The position numbers and the translations under genes were made by a program. From RGIG1918 sp964570895 (lineage in GTDB: Bacteria > Cyanobacteriota > Vampirovibrionia > Gastranaerophilales > Gastranaerophilaceae), in the NCBI GenBank assembly GCA_964570895.1, contig CAZMZD010000002.1, positions 327,574 through 391,573 on the forward strand: a stretch of 64,000 bases of DNA, in the 5' to 3' direction. How positions within the stretch are numbered: the first letter of the stretch is position 1; every line of letters begins with the position of its first letter. The notes below the pieces were generated by a model, which was not told where the DNA came from, did no database searches, and saw only the letters and a program-made list of their open reading frames with translations. Shown here piece by piece: positions 7,818-15,035 of the stretch.

Positions 7818-8948
7818 ATGAGCGATAGTTACACAAAAACCACGAGAACTTCGTATTCAGATAATATTAAAAATTCAATTGGTGGCATGGTTGTTGGGGT
7901 AATGTTATTTATTGTATCATTCATTCTGCTTTGGTGGAATGAAGGAAATAGCGTTCGTTTAATGCAACAAGAGGATTTTATTAAGAAAAATGCGATAGTT
8001 GTGAGCTCTCAAACAGTTAACAGAAGCAATGATTTTAAATTGATTGCGACAAACGGAAAAGTTCAAACAAATGAAATATTGTTTGATGGAATAATATCAA
8101 TGAAAAAGGCGTTGAAGTTGGTGAGAACCGTTGAAATGTATCAATGGGTTGAGGAAAAACATACCCATAAAAAAGATAATGTTGGTGGAAGCACAACAAC
8201 TACTACGACGTATACTTACAAGAAAAAGTGGGACAGCAAAGAACATAGTTCCAGCGGCTTTGAAAAAAGAGGATATGACAATCCAGCGTTTCCTCTTAAG
8301 TCAAAAACCGTGAGTGCCCGCCAAGCAACAATGGGCGGATTTGAAATTTTTGAAAATCAAACCTCGCGCATTCAAAATTATCGCGATGTTGAAACACTTA
8401 GGCCGCTAAACGGTTATAAAATCATAGGAAACTATTATTACAAAGGTAAAAGCCTTTCTATGCCGGAAATTGGTGATATAAGAATTTCGTATAAGTTTGT
8501 TCCTTCAGGCTCTAGCGTTTCAATAGTTGGCATGCAAAATGAAGATAATACAATTGCCCCAAAGATGACAAATAGTGGTTCTGTTTATCTTCAATATGAT
8601 GGCGTTTTAAGCTTAGATGAAATGTTAGCTAAATTTAAGAAAACAAACACTATGACAACTTTTATAGCAAGGTTTTTAGGCTTTCTTTTAATGTATGGCG
8701 GTATGACTTTATTTGTGAAGCCAATTGTCGCAGTTTCTAAATTTATACCAATTTTGGCAAATGTTATTGAGTTTACATCTTCTTTAATGTTGGCAATAGT
8801 TGCTTTTGTCCTCTCGCTTATCACAATTGCAATTGCTTGGCTTGCATATAGGCCGGTGTTAACAATAATTTTGTTATGCGTTGCGGGAATTATAATCCAA
8901 CAATTAAAGCAACATATACAAAATAAAAAATTTCAAATGCAGGGTTAG
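7818..8948 (+). CDS. TMEM43-family membrane protein
   Basis: About 376 residues. The N-terminal MSDSYTKTTRTSYSDN leads into a first membrane helix with the family-typical FILLWWNEGNSVR; a large extracytoplasmic-type loop follows (about residues 60-270, including the GGFEIFENQTSRIQNYRDVE segment), then several C-terminal helices (MTTFIARFLGFLLMYGGM onward). This is the layout of the TMEM43/LUMA family, whose bacterial members have no defined role. I place the start at 7818 because AAAGG lies 7 nt before it; in-frame ATG 7803 and TTG 7785 are less well placed. It is monocistronic with its own promoter; downstream is repeat DNA. Confidence 0.78.
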   Translation: MSDSYTKTTRTSYSDNIKNSIGGMVVGVMLFIVSFILLWWNEGNSVRLMQQEDFIKKNAIVVSSQTVNRSNDFKLIATNGKVQTNEILFDGIISMKKALKLVRTVEMYQWVEEKHTHKKDNVGGSTTTTTTYTYKKKWDSKEHSSSGFEKRGYDNPAFPLKSKTVSARQATMGGFEIFENQTSRIQNYRDVETLRPLNGYKIIGNYYYKGKSLSMPEIGDIRISYKFVPSGSSVSIVGMQNEDNTIAPKMTNSGSVYLQYDGVLSLDEMLAKFKKTNTMTTFIARFLGFLLMYGGMTLFVKPIVAVSKFIPILANVIEFTSSLMLAIVAFVLSLITIAIAWLAYRPVLTIILLCVAGIIIQQLKQHIQNKKFQMQG

Positions 8949-8999
8949 ATTTTGATGCCCAGCAAGCGCACTGACCTGTAAATTTGACAAGTTTGAAGT

Positions 9000-9084
9000 T
9001 TAAGTATTAAAAAATAGCAAAGGGTGCTTCAGTTGTTAGCGAGCTTGCGAGCTGTACAAATGAAGTATGCGCAGGTGCGGTAAT
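9000..9084. repeat. Flanking repeat copy A near the RAYT gene
   Basis: About 80 bp starting TAAGTATTAAAAAATAGCAA and ending around AAGTATGCGCAG. It matches copy B at 9719-9802 along its whole length by eye (roughly three quarters identical). The two copies flank the RAYT gene in direct orientation. Confidence 0.7.
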
Positions 9085-9119
9085 ATAATTGCTCTGATTG
9101 CCATAAATAGGGAATTTAA

Positions 9120-9650
9120 TTATTCAATATTCAAATTTTTAAAGTTTTCAATATCTTTAAAACTTCCCCAATTTTCATTATACAAATTTTGTTTAACAAA
9201 TTTATGAAATGAAGAGTATTTCCAATCTTTTACAGATTCAACATAACAGTGTTTCACGGGATTATAGTGAATGTAATTTATTTGGTTATTTAAATCATCT
9301 TCATCGGTTATTGTATGCTCAAAATATCTATGTTGAAATATGCCTTTTTCACTTTTATTTATATAGCCGTAGGTTGGGGTTTCTACCCCAACATCATAAT
9401 TTTTTGAAAAGTAATATTTTATGGATGTAATTATCTTGGGATATTCTTTTATATCTTTAGGGTTTAAAATTATATGAATATGGTTTGGTAATACGCAAAT
9501 AGCCACAATTTGAAAATTAAAATATAGTTTTGCGTTTTTTAATGAATTTCTGAGCAAATCAATATTTTGAATAAAGATATCTTCGCGATTGTATGCAACA
9601 ATAACTAAATGGATGCAACTATTAGGAATAAAAACCCGTTTATAATTCAT
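9120..9650 (-). CDS. REP-associated tyrosine transposase (RAYT, Y1_Tnp/IS200-like)
   Basis: 176 residues with the Y1 transposase hallmarks: the HUH motif P-N-H57-I-H59-I near residue 58 and the conserved C-terminal block RYFEHTITDEDDL ... INYIHYNPVKH with the candidate nucleophilic tyrosine in 125-130, ending in DWKYSSF. RAYTs are single-copy transposases that process REP palindromes rather than moving as ordinary insertion sequences. Here a REP lies just upstream (9676-9699) and an identical inverted copy lies inside the gene, encoding residues about 87-96 (VGVETPTYGY). The reading frame stays open across it. TAAAAT is 6 nt before the ATG, so expression is probably leaderless. Confidence 0.88.
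   Translation of the reverse strand: MNYKRVFIPNSCIHLVIVAYNREDIFIQNIDLLRNSLKNAKLYFNFQIVAICVLPNHIHIILNPKDIKEYPKIITSIKYYFSKNYDVGVETPTYGYINKSEKGIFQHRYFEHTITDEDDLNNQINYIHYNPVKHCYVESVKDWKYSSFHKFVKQNLYNENWGSFKDIENFKNLNIE
9369..9392. repeat. REP palindrome inside the RAYT coding sequence
   Basis: 24-nt unit beginning GTAGGTTGGGG and ending TACCCCAAC; the GTTGGGGT/ACCCCAAC arms form the palindrome. Exact inverted match of 9676-9699; a 1-nt shorter copy is at 19648-19670. Confidence 0.85.
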
Positions 9651-9656
9651 AAATCA

Positions 9657-9662
9657 ATTTTA
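9657..9662 (-). promoter_or_regulatory. -10 hexamer TAAAAT, leaderless-type promoter of RAYT
   Basis: TAAAAT then TGATTT then ATG at 9650 on the minus strand, immediately downstream of the REP at 9676-9699. Confidence 0.5.
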
Positions 9663-9675
9663 CAATAATTTTTTT

Positions 9676-9699
9676 GTTGGGGTAGAAACCCCAACCTAC
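9676..9699. repeat. REP palindrome upstream of RAYT
   Basis: Reverse complement, base for base, of the 9369-9392 unit. It lies 26 bp before the RAYT start, so the pair forms an inverted set around the 5' half of the gene. Confidence 0.85.
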
Positions 9700-9718
9700 A
9701 AGTTTATAAAATTCTGCA

Positions 9719-9802
9719 GTTAAGCATTAAAAAATAGCAAGGGTTGCTTTAATCGTTGGCGAGGCACGAGCCGTACGAGTAAAGTATGCGCAGATTGCGT
9801 AA
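9719..9802. repeat. Flanking repeat copy B near the RAYT gene
   Basis: Direct repeat of 9000-9084. Its first 23 bases after TT (9722-9744) recur exactly at 13492-13514, across the 3' end of tRNA-Met. Confidence 0.7.
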
Positions 9803-9846
9803 GAAAATCAAGCTTTGCTTAGATTTTCAAGCAAGCCAGAAGAGCG

Positions 9847-9901
9847 CACTACAGCGGAGAGCGGAGCAGTCAAGGCGATGAGCCTTGCTGTGGTTGTAGT
9901 G
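9847..9901. repeat. Structured palindrome between RAYT and the defence-like cassette
   Basis: CACTACAGC at the left and GCTGTGGTTGTAGTG at the right can pair imperfectly, with an inner AAGGC/GCCTT stem. The rest of 9651-9974 holds the REP, repeat copy B and a promoter; I see no gene there. Confidence 0.45.
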
Positions 9902-9962
9902 GCGATTTCGTAGCAAATGTAATTAAAAAATTAAATATATTTTAAAAGTAATATGTTGTATT

Positions 9963-9968
9963 TATAAT
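9963..9968 (+). promoter_or_regulatory. -10 hexamer TATAAT, leaderless-type promoter
   Basis: TATAAT followed by six bases and the ATG at 9975; no Shine-Dalgarno. Confidence 0.55.
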
Positions 9969-9974
9969 TTTATT

Positions 9975-10802
9975 ATGATTGACATAAATTATAAAAATTT
10001 AATTCAAATACACAATAAAGCAATGGTTGATTGTAGCGATAAATATAAATTTGACCAATGTTTAAATGCAATTTTGACAAAATTTTATTCTAATTTAGGA
10101 GTGTACAATACTCTTTATTGGGAATTAAAACATTATAATGAGGCAAGAATTATAGCGAGAAGTGCAATTGAAAGTGTCTTACTTTTTTCTTTTTTAATTA
10201 CACATCCTGATAAAATTCAAGAATATTATGATGAATCTATGCTATTGCAATTTAGAAATTCTTTTATTGAGATGAAAGAACTAAAAACAGAATTATCAAA
10301 GATGTTATTTGACAATTCTGTACTTCAAGAATATGAAGAAAGTTATAAAAAACAAAATTTAGAATTATTTAAACTGCTATCTATTACAAGACAAAAAGAT
10401 ATTTTAAAAACACTTTGTATTGACGAATATATGTTTAATGATAATACTTTTAATAAACTTGATAAATATTTAAGTAGATTTCGACCAAAATCTCAAAAAT
10501 TTAATGATTTCTTTGGTTTTATAGATGCGTTGCCTAATATGCAAATAAGATTAAAAGAATTTTTATTTTTGCATTATAATGTTTATTCTCAAATTTGTCA
10601 TAGTTCTTTATATAAATGTATAGATAATACTCGCAAAATTGATATTTTAAAAGATTTTAGTTTATTTAAACGATTACTATATACAGTAATAATGATATGT
10701 GACTATGCAAAAATGCCAATTGATATAAATCATAGAACTCTAATTGATAATGAAATTAAAAACTTGAATATAAAAATGAATTCTTTAATTTGCACAAAAT
10801 AG
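9975..10802 (+). CDS. Hypothetical helical protein, possibly DUF5677-like
   Basis: 275 residues, Asn/Lys/Ile-rich and clearly lower in GC than the housekeeping genes. No signal peptide or membrane helix. The segment EARIIARSAIESVLLFSFLITHP followed by a helical core and a late His (LHYNVYSQICHSSLYK) resembles DUF5677/AbiV-like all-helical proteins found in accessory regions, but the match is weak and made from memory. It sits between RAYT-linked repeats and the XRE/methyltransferase/nuclease genes, so it may be cargo of the same island. Function unknown. Confidence 0.55.
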   Translation: MIDINYKNLIQIHNKAMVDCSDKYKFDQCLNAILTKFYSNLGVYNTLYWELKHYNEARIIARSAIESVLLFSFLITHPDKIQEYYDESMLLQFRNSFIEMKELKTELSKMLFDNSVLQEYEESYKKQNLELFKLLSITRQKDILKTLCIDEYMFNDNTFNKLDKYLSRFRPKSQKFNDFFGFIDALPNMQIRLKEFLFLHYNVYSQICHSSLYKCIDNTRKIDILKDFSLFKRLLYTVIMICDYAKMPIDINHRTLIDNEIKNLNIKMNSLICTK

Positions 10803-10804
10803 TA

Positions 10805-11116
10805 TCATAATATTGTGTTCAGCAATTTGTAAATTTGTTTTAATTTATTAGGATTTTCTTCTATTATTTTTAAAATTTCTTTTTTTAATTCTTCATCAGA
10901 TTTGTGATGTTCAAAATCAAAAAGTTCACAAGGTTGAACTTCTAAAATTTTAGAAATTTTCTCTAAATTTTCAGCAGTCGGGTAAAAAATGCCTCTTTCA
11001 ATATTAGACAAACTTTTTGTTTCAATACCCATTTTTTCAGCAATAAATTCTTGAGTATGTTTTTTAGATCTTCTAATCTCTTTAATTTTTAAACCTAGTT
11101 TTTTCTTGATATTCAT
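10805..11116 (-). CDS. XRE-family transcriptional regulator of the methyltransferase/nuclease cassette
   Basis: About 103 residues from ATG 11116. Residues 1-62 are a helix-turn-helix of the Cro/CI type (LGLKIKEIRRSKKHTQEFIA, then SLSNIERGIFYPTAENLEKI), with a short helical tail. The start is chosen because GAGGTG stands at the right distance; an upstream extension to 11170 lacks a ribosome site. It is transcribed away from the EcoRI-type methyltransferase with a 150-bp gap, the usual position of a controller protein in restriction-modification loci. It ends 2 bp from the stop of the upstream hypothetical gene. It likely represses or times the adjacent operon (inference). Confidence 0.8.
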   Translation of the reverse strand: MNIKKKLGLKIKEIRRSKKHTQEFIAEKMGIETKSLSNIERGIFYPTAENLEKISKILEVQPCELFDFEHHKSDEELKKEILKIIEENPNKLKQIYKLLNTIL

Positions 11117-11266
11117 ATCGTCACCTCTATGAATTATCAAATATAAATAATCATGATTTAATCCACTCAAAAGGTATAAAATATATTGATTTTAGAAGTT
11201 AAGCATGGATAATTACTTGTAAAACATAGTATTGACGATTTTAAGAGAAGTTTTACAGGTATTTTT

Positions 11267-12223
11267 ATGACAACAAATACAAGTTTGAATGGTAGTTTAT
11301 CGAGAGCAAAACAAAATAAGCAGGATGAATTTTATACGCAAATCAAAGATATTGAACAAGAATTAAAACATTACAAAAAGCATTTCAAAGGAAAAGTTGT
11401 ATTTTGCAATTGCGATGATCCTGAATGGTCAAATTTTTGGAAGTACTTTGAATTAAATTTTAATTATTTAGGATTAAAAAAATTAATCTCCACGCATTAT
11501 GAAGATGATAAGCCATCATACAAACTTGAAATTATTGGTGACGTGACTGGTGATGGAAAAGTTGACTATAAAGATATTATTAAAACTCCTTTAAAACAAA
11601 ATGGGGATTTTAGAAGCCCTGAAGCCATAGAAATATTAAAAGAAGCAGATATTGTTGTTACAAACCCACCTTTTAGTTTGTTTAGAGAATATGTTGCGCA
11701 ATTAATAAAATATGATAAAAAGTTTATTATTATTGGAAATCAAAATGCTTATACTTATAAAGAAATATTTGCATTAATCCAACAAAATAAAATATGGTCA
11801 GGAAATAAATCAGGTGATATGGAATTTAAAGTTCCTGATTATTATGAGCCAAGGGCAACAAGATATAGACAGGATGAAACAGGTCAAAAATGGCGAAGCA
11901 TGGGGAATATTTGTTGGTTTACCAATTTAGATATTTTAAAACGACACGAAAGTTTAATTTTGTATAAACAATATAACCCTGAAGAATATCCAAAATATGA
12001 TAAATACAATGCTATAAATATCAATAAAGTATCAGATATTCCGCTAGGTTACGAGGGTGTTATGGGAGTTCCTATAACATTTATAGATAAATATAATCCT
12101 GAGCAATTTGAACTGATAGGGATTGACCGCTATGTTGCAGATAATCCTAATTACGGAAAACGTTTTACGCTTAATGATAAAGAAGTATACGCGAGGATAT
12201 TAATAAAAAAGAGGTCCAAATGA
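11267..12223 (+). CDS. EcoRI-type adenine-specific DNA methyltransferase
   Basis: 318 residues. Catalytic motif IV is N133-P-P-F in DIVVTNPPFSLFREY; the N-terminal ARAKQNKQDEFYTQ-like segment (SRAKQNKQDEFYTQIKDIE), VVFCNCDDPEWSNFW and the later IDRYVADNPNYGKRF are landmarks of the M.EcoRI family (PF13651). These enzymes transfer a methyl group from SAM to the N6 of adenine. AGG lies 7 nt before the ATG. The last four bases overlap the start of the DUF262-HNH gene (ATGA), so the two are translationally coupled. A partner EcoRI-type endonuclease is absent; the HNH protein occupies its place. Confidence 0.88.
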   Translation: MTTNTSLNGSLSRAKQNKQDEFYTQIKDIEQELKHYKKHFKGKVVFCNCDDPEWSNFWKYFELNFNYLGLKKLISTHYEDDKPSYKLEIIGDVTGDGKVDYKDIIKTPLKQNGDFRSPEAIEILKEADIVVTNPPFSLFREYVAQLIKYDKKFIIIGNQNAYTYKEIFALIQQNKIWSGNKSGDMEFKVPDYYEPRATRYRQDETGQKWRSMGNICWFTNLDILKRHESLILYKQYNPEEYPKYDKYNAININKVSDIPLGYEGVMGVPITFIDKYNPEQFELIGIDRYVADNPNYGKRFTLNDKEVYARILIKKRSK

Positions 12224-13308
12224 AAATAGAATTAAAAGAAGTTAAAATTAGAGATTTGGTTGAAAATTATATAAATGATGATGAGAACGGTGTTACAGGG
12301 TATAATGGACTATTAAATATTAGACCTAAATATCAAAGAGAATTTGTTTATGGGGCCAAGCAACGAGATGAAGTTATCAGAACAGTCCGTAAGGGTTTCC
12401 CATTAAATGTGATGTATTGGATTATAAACGAGGATGGCACTTTTGAACTTCTTGACGGACAACAAAGAACGGTTAGTATTTGTGAATATATAAACGGTTC
12501 TTTCTCTTTAGATTATCAATTCTTTCATAATTTAGAAAAAGACGAGCAAGAACAAATCCTTGAGTACCCATTAATGATATATGTTTGCGAGGGGCAGGAT
12601 TCCGAAAAATTAGAATGGTTTAAAACTATTAATATTGCTGGTGAAAAATTATATGACCAAGAATTAAGAAATGCTATATATACCGGCGAATGGCTAACGG
12701 ATGCAAAACGACATTTTAGTAAGACAAATTGTCCTGCACAAAACATAGCCAGTGATTATTTGGCAGGTTCGTCAATTCGTCAAGATTACTTGCAAACAGC
12801 TATTAAATGGATATGTAATCAAGAAATGGAAATTGAAGATTACATGGCTTTACATCAACACGATACCAATTCGAATGAATTATGGATATATTTCATGGGT
12901 GTTATAAATTGGGTTAAAACAATTTTCCCTAAATATAGAAAAGAAATGAAAAGTATTGAATGGGGTTATCTTTACAATCAATATAAGGATGATAAACTTG
13001 ACACCAAAACTCTTGAACAAGAGATTAGCCGCTTGATGCAAGATGATGATGTAACTGCTAAAAAAGGTATATATGAATATTTATTATCAGGCAATGAAAA
13101 ATATTTAAACATTAGAGCTTTTACGCAAAGTATGAAACGAGAAACTTATGAAAAACAAGCAGGAGTTTGCTTAAATTGCAAGCAACACTTTGAAATAGAG
13201 CAAATGGAAGCCGACCATATAACACCTTGGTGCGAAGGTGGTAAGACTATTTCAGAAAATTGTCAAATGCTATGCAAAGAATGTAACAGAAGAAAGTCAA
13301 ATAAATAA
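12220..13308 (+). CDS. DUF262 (GmrSD/ParB-like) protein with C-terminal HNH nuclease
   Basis: 362 residues. The N-terminal DUF262 domain shows RPKYQREFVYGAKQRD near residue 34 and the D-G-Q-Q-R loop near residue 79, the nucleotide-hydrolysing motif of this family. The C-terminus is an HNH endonuclease with C317-x2-C320, the catalytic-type H333 in EADHITPW, and C352-x2-C355 (LCKECN). DUF262-HNH proteins include GmrSD-type IV restriction enzymes and other anti-phage nucleases. It starts inside the end of the adenine methyltransferase gene, forming a two-gene operon, which suggests that methylation marks self DNA while this protein cleaves unmarked or modified DNA. The pairing, not each domain, is what is uncommon. 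Confidence 0.87.
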   Translation: MKIELKEVKIRDLVENYINDDENGVTGYNGLLNIRPKYQREFVYGAKQRDEVIRTVRKGFPLNVMYWIINEDGTFELLDGQQRTVSICEYINGSFSLDYQFFHNLEKDEQEQILEYPLMIYVCEGQDSEKLEWFKTINIAGEKLYDQELRNAIYTGEWLTDAKRHFSKTNCPAQNIASDYLAGSSIRQDYLQTAIKWICNQEMEIEDYMALHQHDTNSNELWIYFMGVINWVKTIFPKYRKEMKSIEWGYLYNQYKDDKLDTKTLEQEISRLMQDDDVTAKKGIYEYLLSGNEKYLNIRAFTQSMKRETYEKQAGVCLNCKQHFEIEQMEADHITPWCEGGKTISENCQMLCKECNRRKSNK

Positions 13309-13335
13309 TTTCAATTTAAATATTGACTACTATGG

Positions 13336-13357
13336 AACTAATTGTTAACAATTGGTT
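13336..13357. promoter_or_regulatory. Near-perfect 22-bp palindrome after the HNH gene
   Basis: AACTAATTGTT and AACAATTGGTT are reverse complements but for one base. No T run follows, so an operator or protein-binding site is as likely as a terminator. Confidence 0.4.
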
Positions 13358-13491
13358 TCATAATTTTAGACAAAATAAATTCTAAAACCTCTTGGATGTG
13401 TTTATCAAACCACAAGACTATTTATACTGCGAAGACTCGTTCAACGCGAGGAGCAAGGGGGTGTAATCTCACTCATTTAAACCTAGAAACA

Positions 13492-13514
13492 AAGCATTAA
13501 AAAATAGCAAGGGT
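13492..13514. repeat. 23-bp direct repeat spanning the tRNA-Met 3' end (att-like)
   Basis: Identical to 9722-9744. Its last ten bases are inside tRNA-Met, the rest just downstream of the gene. Together the two copies bracket the RAYT-side repeats and the defence-like cassette. No integrase lies between them. Confidence 0.55.
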
Positions 13515-13578
13515 GAGATTCGAACTCACGACCTCGCGGGTATGAGCCGCGCGCTCTCACCAACTGAGCTACCTTGCC
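13505..13578 (-). tRNA. tRNA-Met (anticodon CAT)
   Basis: 74-nt cloverleaf on the minus strand: acceptor GGCAAGG/CCTTGCT with G1-T72 wobble, D stem GCTC/GAGC, anticodon stem CGCGG/CCGCG with loop CTCATAC, T arm GTGAG-TTCGAAT-CTCAC, discriminator A. CCA is not encoded. The lack of the initiator features makes it an elongator Met; a lysidine-modified Ile tRNA with the same anticodon cannot be excluded from sequence. Confidence 0.88.
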
Positions 13579-13778
13579 ATGTTTAAAAAGTTATTAAGTT
13601 GTGAATTTTGGCGGGGTACGGTTTCGGCTCTGCGACAAAGCTCCTCGCTTTCTCGCTGTCGCCTCACACACTTTGGCTCGCTCGTTTTCATTAAGTGCAA
13701 GCACTAAATTCAAACTTCGCTTCGTGAGCTACCTTGCCATGTCTTAAAAGTTATTAAGTTGTGAATTTGCGCTTTGCG
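13565..13778. repeat. Duplicated tRNA-Met 5' end plus leader, 170-bp period
   Basis: 13565-13608 (the first part of the tRNA and its upstream leader) is repeated at 13735-13778 with two differences. The 126 bp between contain GC-rich palindromic sequence including AGTGCAAGCACT and GCTCGCTCGTTTTCATTA. The gap 13579-13901 holds these repeats and the prfA ribosome site; no gene is visible. Confidence 0.8.
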
Positions 13779-13901
13779 CTAAAAAATTCTGAGCAATCTC
13801 AAAACCTTACTTTACTAGTATCTATCAAAAATAAAAAAATACAAGAATAAATTAAAAATTTTGTTATATAATGTTGCTAAAGCCATTATAAGGAATTGTT
13901 T

Positions 13902-14984
13902 ATGAATGACATGCTAGAAAAAATCGAACAAATAGAAAAGAATTATATAGAATTGGGCATAAAACTTTCTGACCCAAAAATTGCGCAAGATTATGAAACT
14001 TTCAGAGATTTGTCTAAAAAAAGAAAATCTATGGAAGAAACTGTTAAAACTTATCACGAATATAAAGAAGCAAAAGACGCAATCGCGGAAGCGCGCGAAA
14101 TGTTGCATGCCGAAAAAGACCCTTCTATGAAAGAATTTTTGCAAAACGAAATTGAAACAAATGAAGCAAAAATTCCTGAATATGAAGAAAGAATGAAGGT
14201 TTTGCTCCTCCCGCGCGACCCGATGGACGACAAAGACATCATGCTTGAAATCAGAGGTTCTGCAGGCGGGGACGAAGCCAACATTTTTGCGGGCGACCTT
14301 ATGCGTATGTATTTAAGGTTTGCGCAAACTCAAGGCTGGCAAACACAAGTTCTTTCAATTAGCGACTGTGAAGCTGGCGGTGTGTCTGAAGTTGTAATTT
14401 CGATTAAAGGTGAAAACATTTATTCAAAATTAAAATATGAATCAGGGGTGCACAGGGTTCAAAGGGTTCCACAAACAGAATCTCAAGGCAGAGTGCACAC
14501 TTCAACGGCAACAGTTGCGGTTATGCCGGAAGTTGACGACGTTGAGGTTGAATTAAAGCCTGAAGACCTTGAAATTTCCACTGCGCGTTCCGGTGGTGCA
14601 GGCGGTCAAAACGTAAACAAAGTTGAAACCGCGGTTCGTGTTTTCCACAAGCCAACAGGCATTATGATTTTCTGCACAGAAGAACGTTCGCAGCTCCAAA
14701 ACAAAGAAAGAGCGCTTCAAATCTTGAAAGCTAAGTTGTATGACATGGAAGTGCAAAAACAAATGCAAGAAGTGACAGACCTTAGACGTTCGCAAGTGGG
14801 CACGGGGGACAGGTCTGAAAGAATTAGAACATATAATTTCCCTCAAGGGCGCCTTACAGACCACAGAATTAACCACAACTTGAATGTGTGGACTGTAATT
14901 GATGGCGAACTTGAAGAACTTATCAACCTTCTTGTTGAATATGACCAAAAATTAAAACTTGAAAAACTTGCGCAATTAAAATAG
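13902..14984 (+). CDS. prfA: Peptide chain release factor 1
   Basis: 360 residues from ATG 13902, preceded by AAGGA at 7 nt. The catalytic G234-G235-Q236 motif stands in [18 protein letters not shown], and the codon-recognition tripeptide is P-Q-T in [13 protein letters not shown], as in RF1 rather than RF2 (SPF). RF1 reads UAA and UAG and triggers hydrolysis of the finished chain. Length matches the family (about 355-360). It is followed 50 bp later by an unrelated repeat protein; no hemK (prmC) is adjacent. In many bacteria prfA neighbours prmC, so this placement is unusual but not diagnostic. Confidence 0.96.
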   Translation: MNDMLEKIEQIEKNYIELGIKLSDPKIAQDYETFRDLSKKRKSMEETVKTYHEYKEAKDAIAEAREMLHAEKDPSMKEFLQNEIETNEAKIPEYEERMKVLLLPRDPMDDKDIMLEIRGSAGGDEANIFAGDLMRMYLRFAQTQGWQTQVLSISDCEAGGVSEVVISIKGENIYSKLKYESGVHRVQRVPQTESQGRVHTSTATVAVMPEVDDVEVELKPEDLEISTARSGGAGGQNVNKVETAVRVFHKPTGIMIFCTEERSQLQNKERALQILKAKLYDMEVQKQMQEVTDLRRSQVGTGDRSERIRTYNFPQGRLTDHRINHNLNVWTVIDGELEELINLLVEYDQKLKLEKLAQLK

Positions 14985-15035
14985 TTTTTCTGTTTTATAT
15001 AATTATATAGCATATATAATTATCGAGGTTTTTGC

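Noticed and set aside
9000..13901. Complete integrative element or prophage
   Set aside because: No integrase, recombinase or structural phage gene is present; only repeats and a tRNA-linked direct repeat suggest past mobility.
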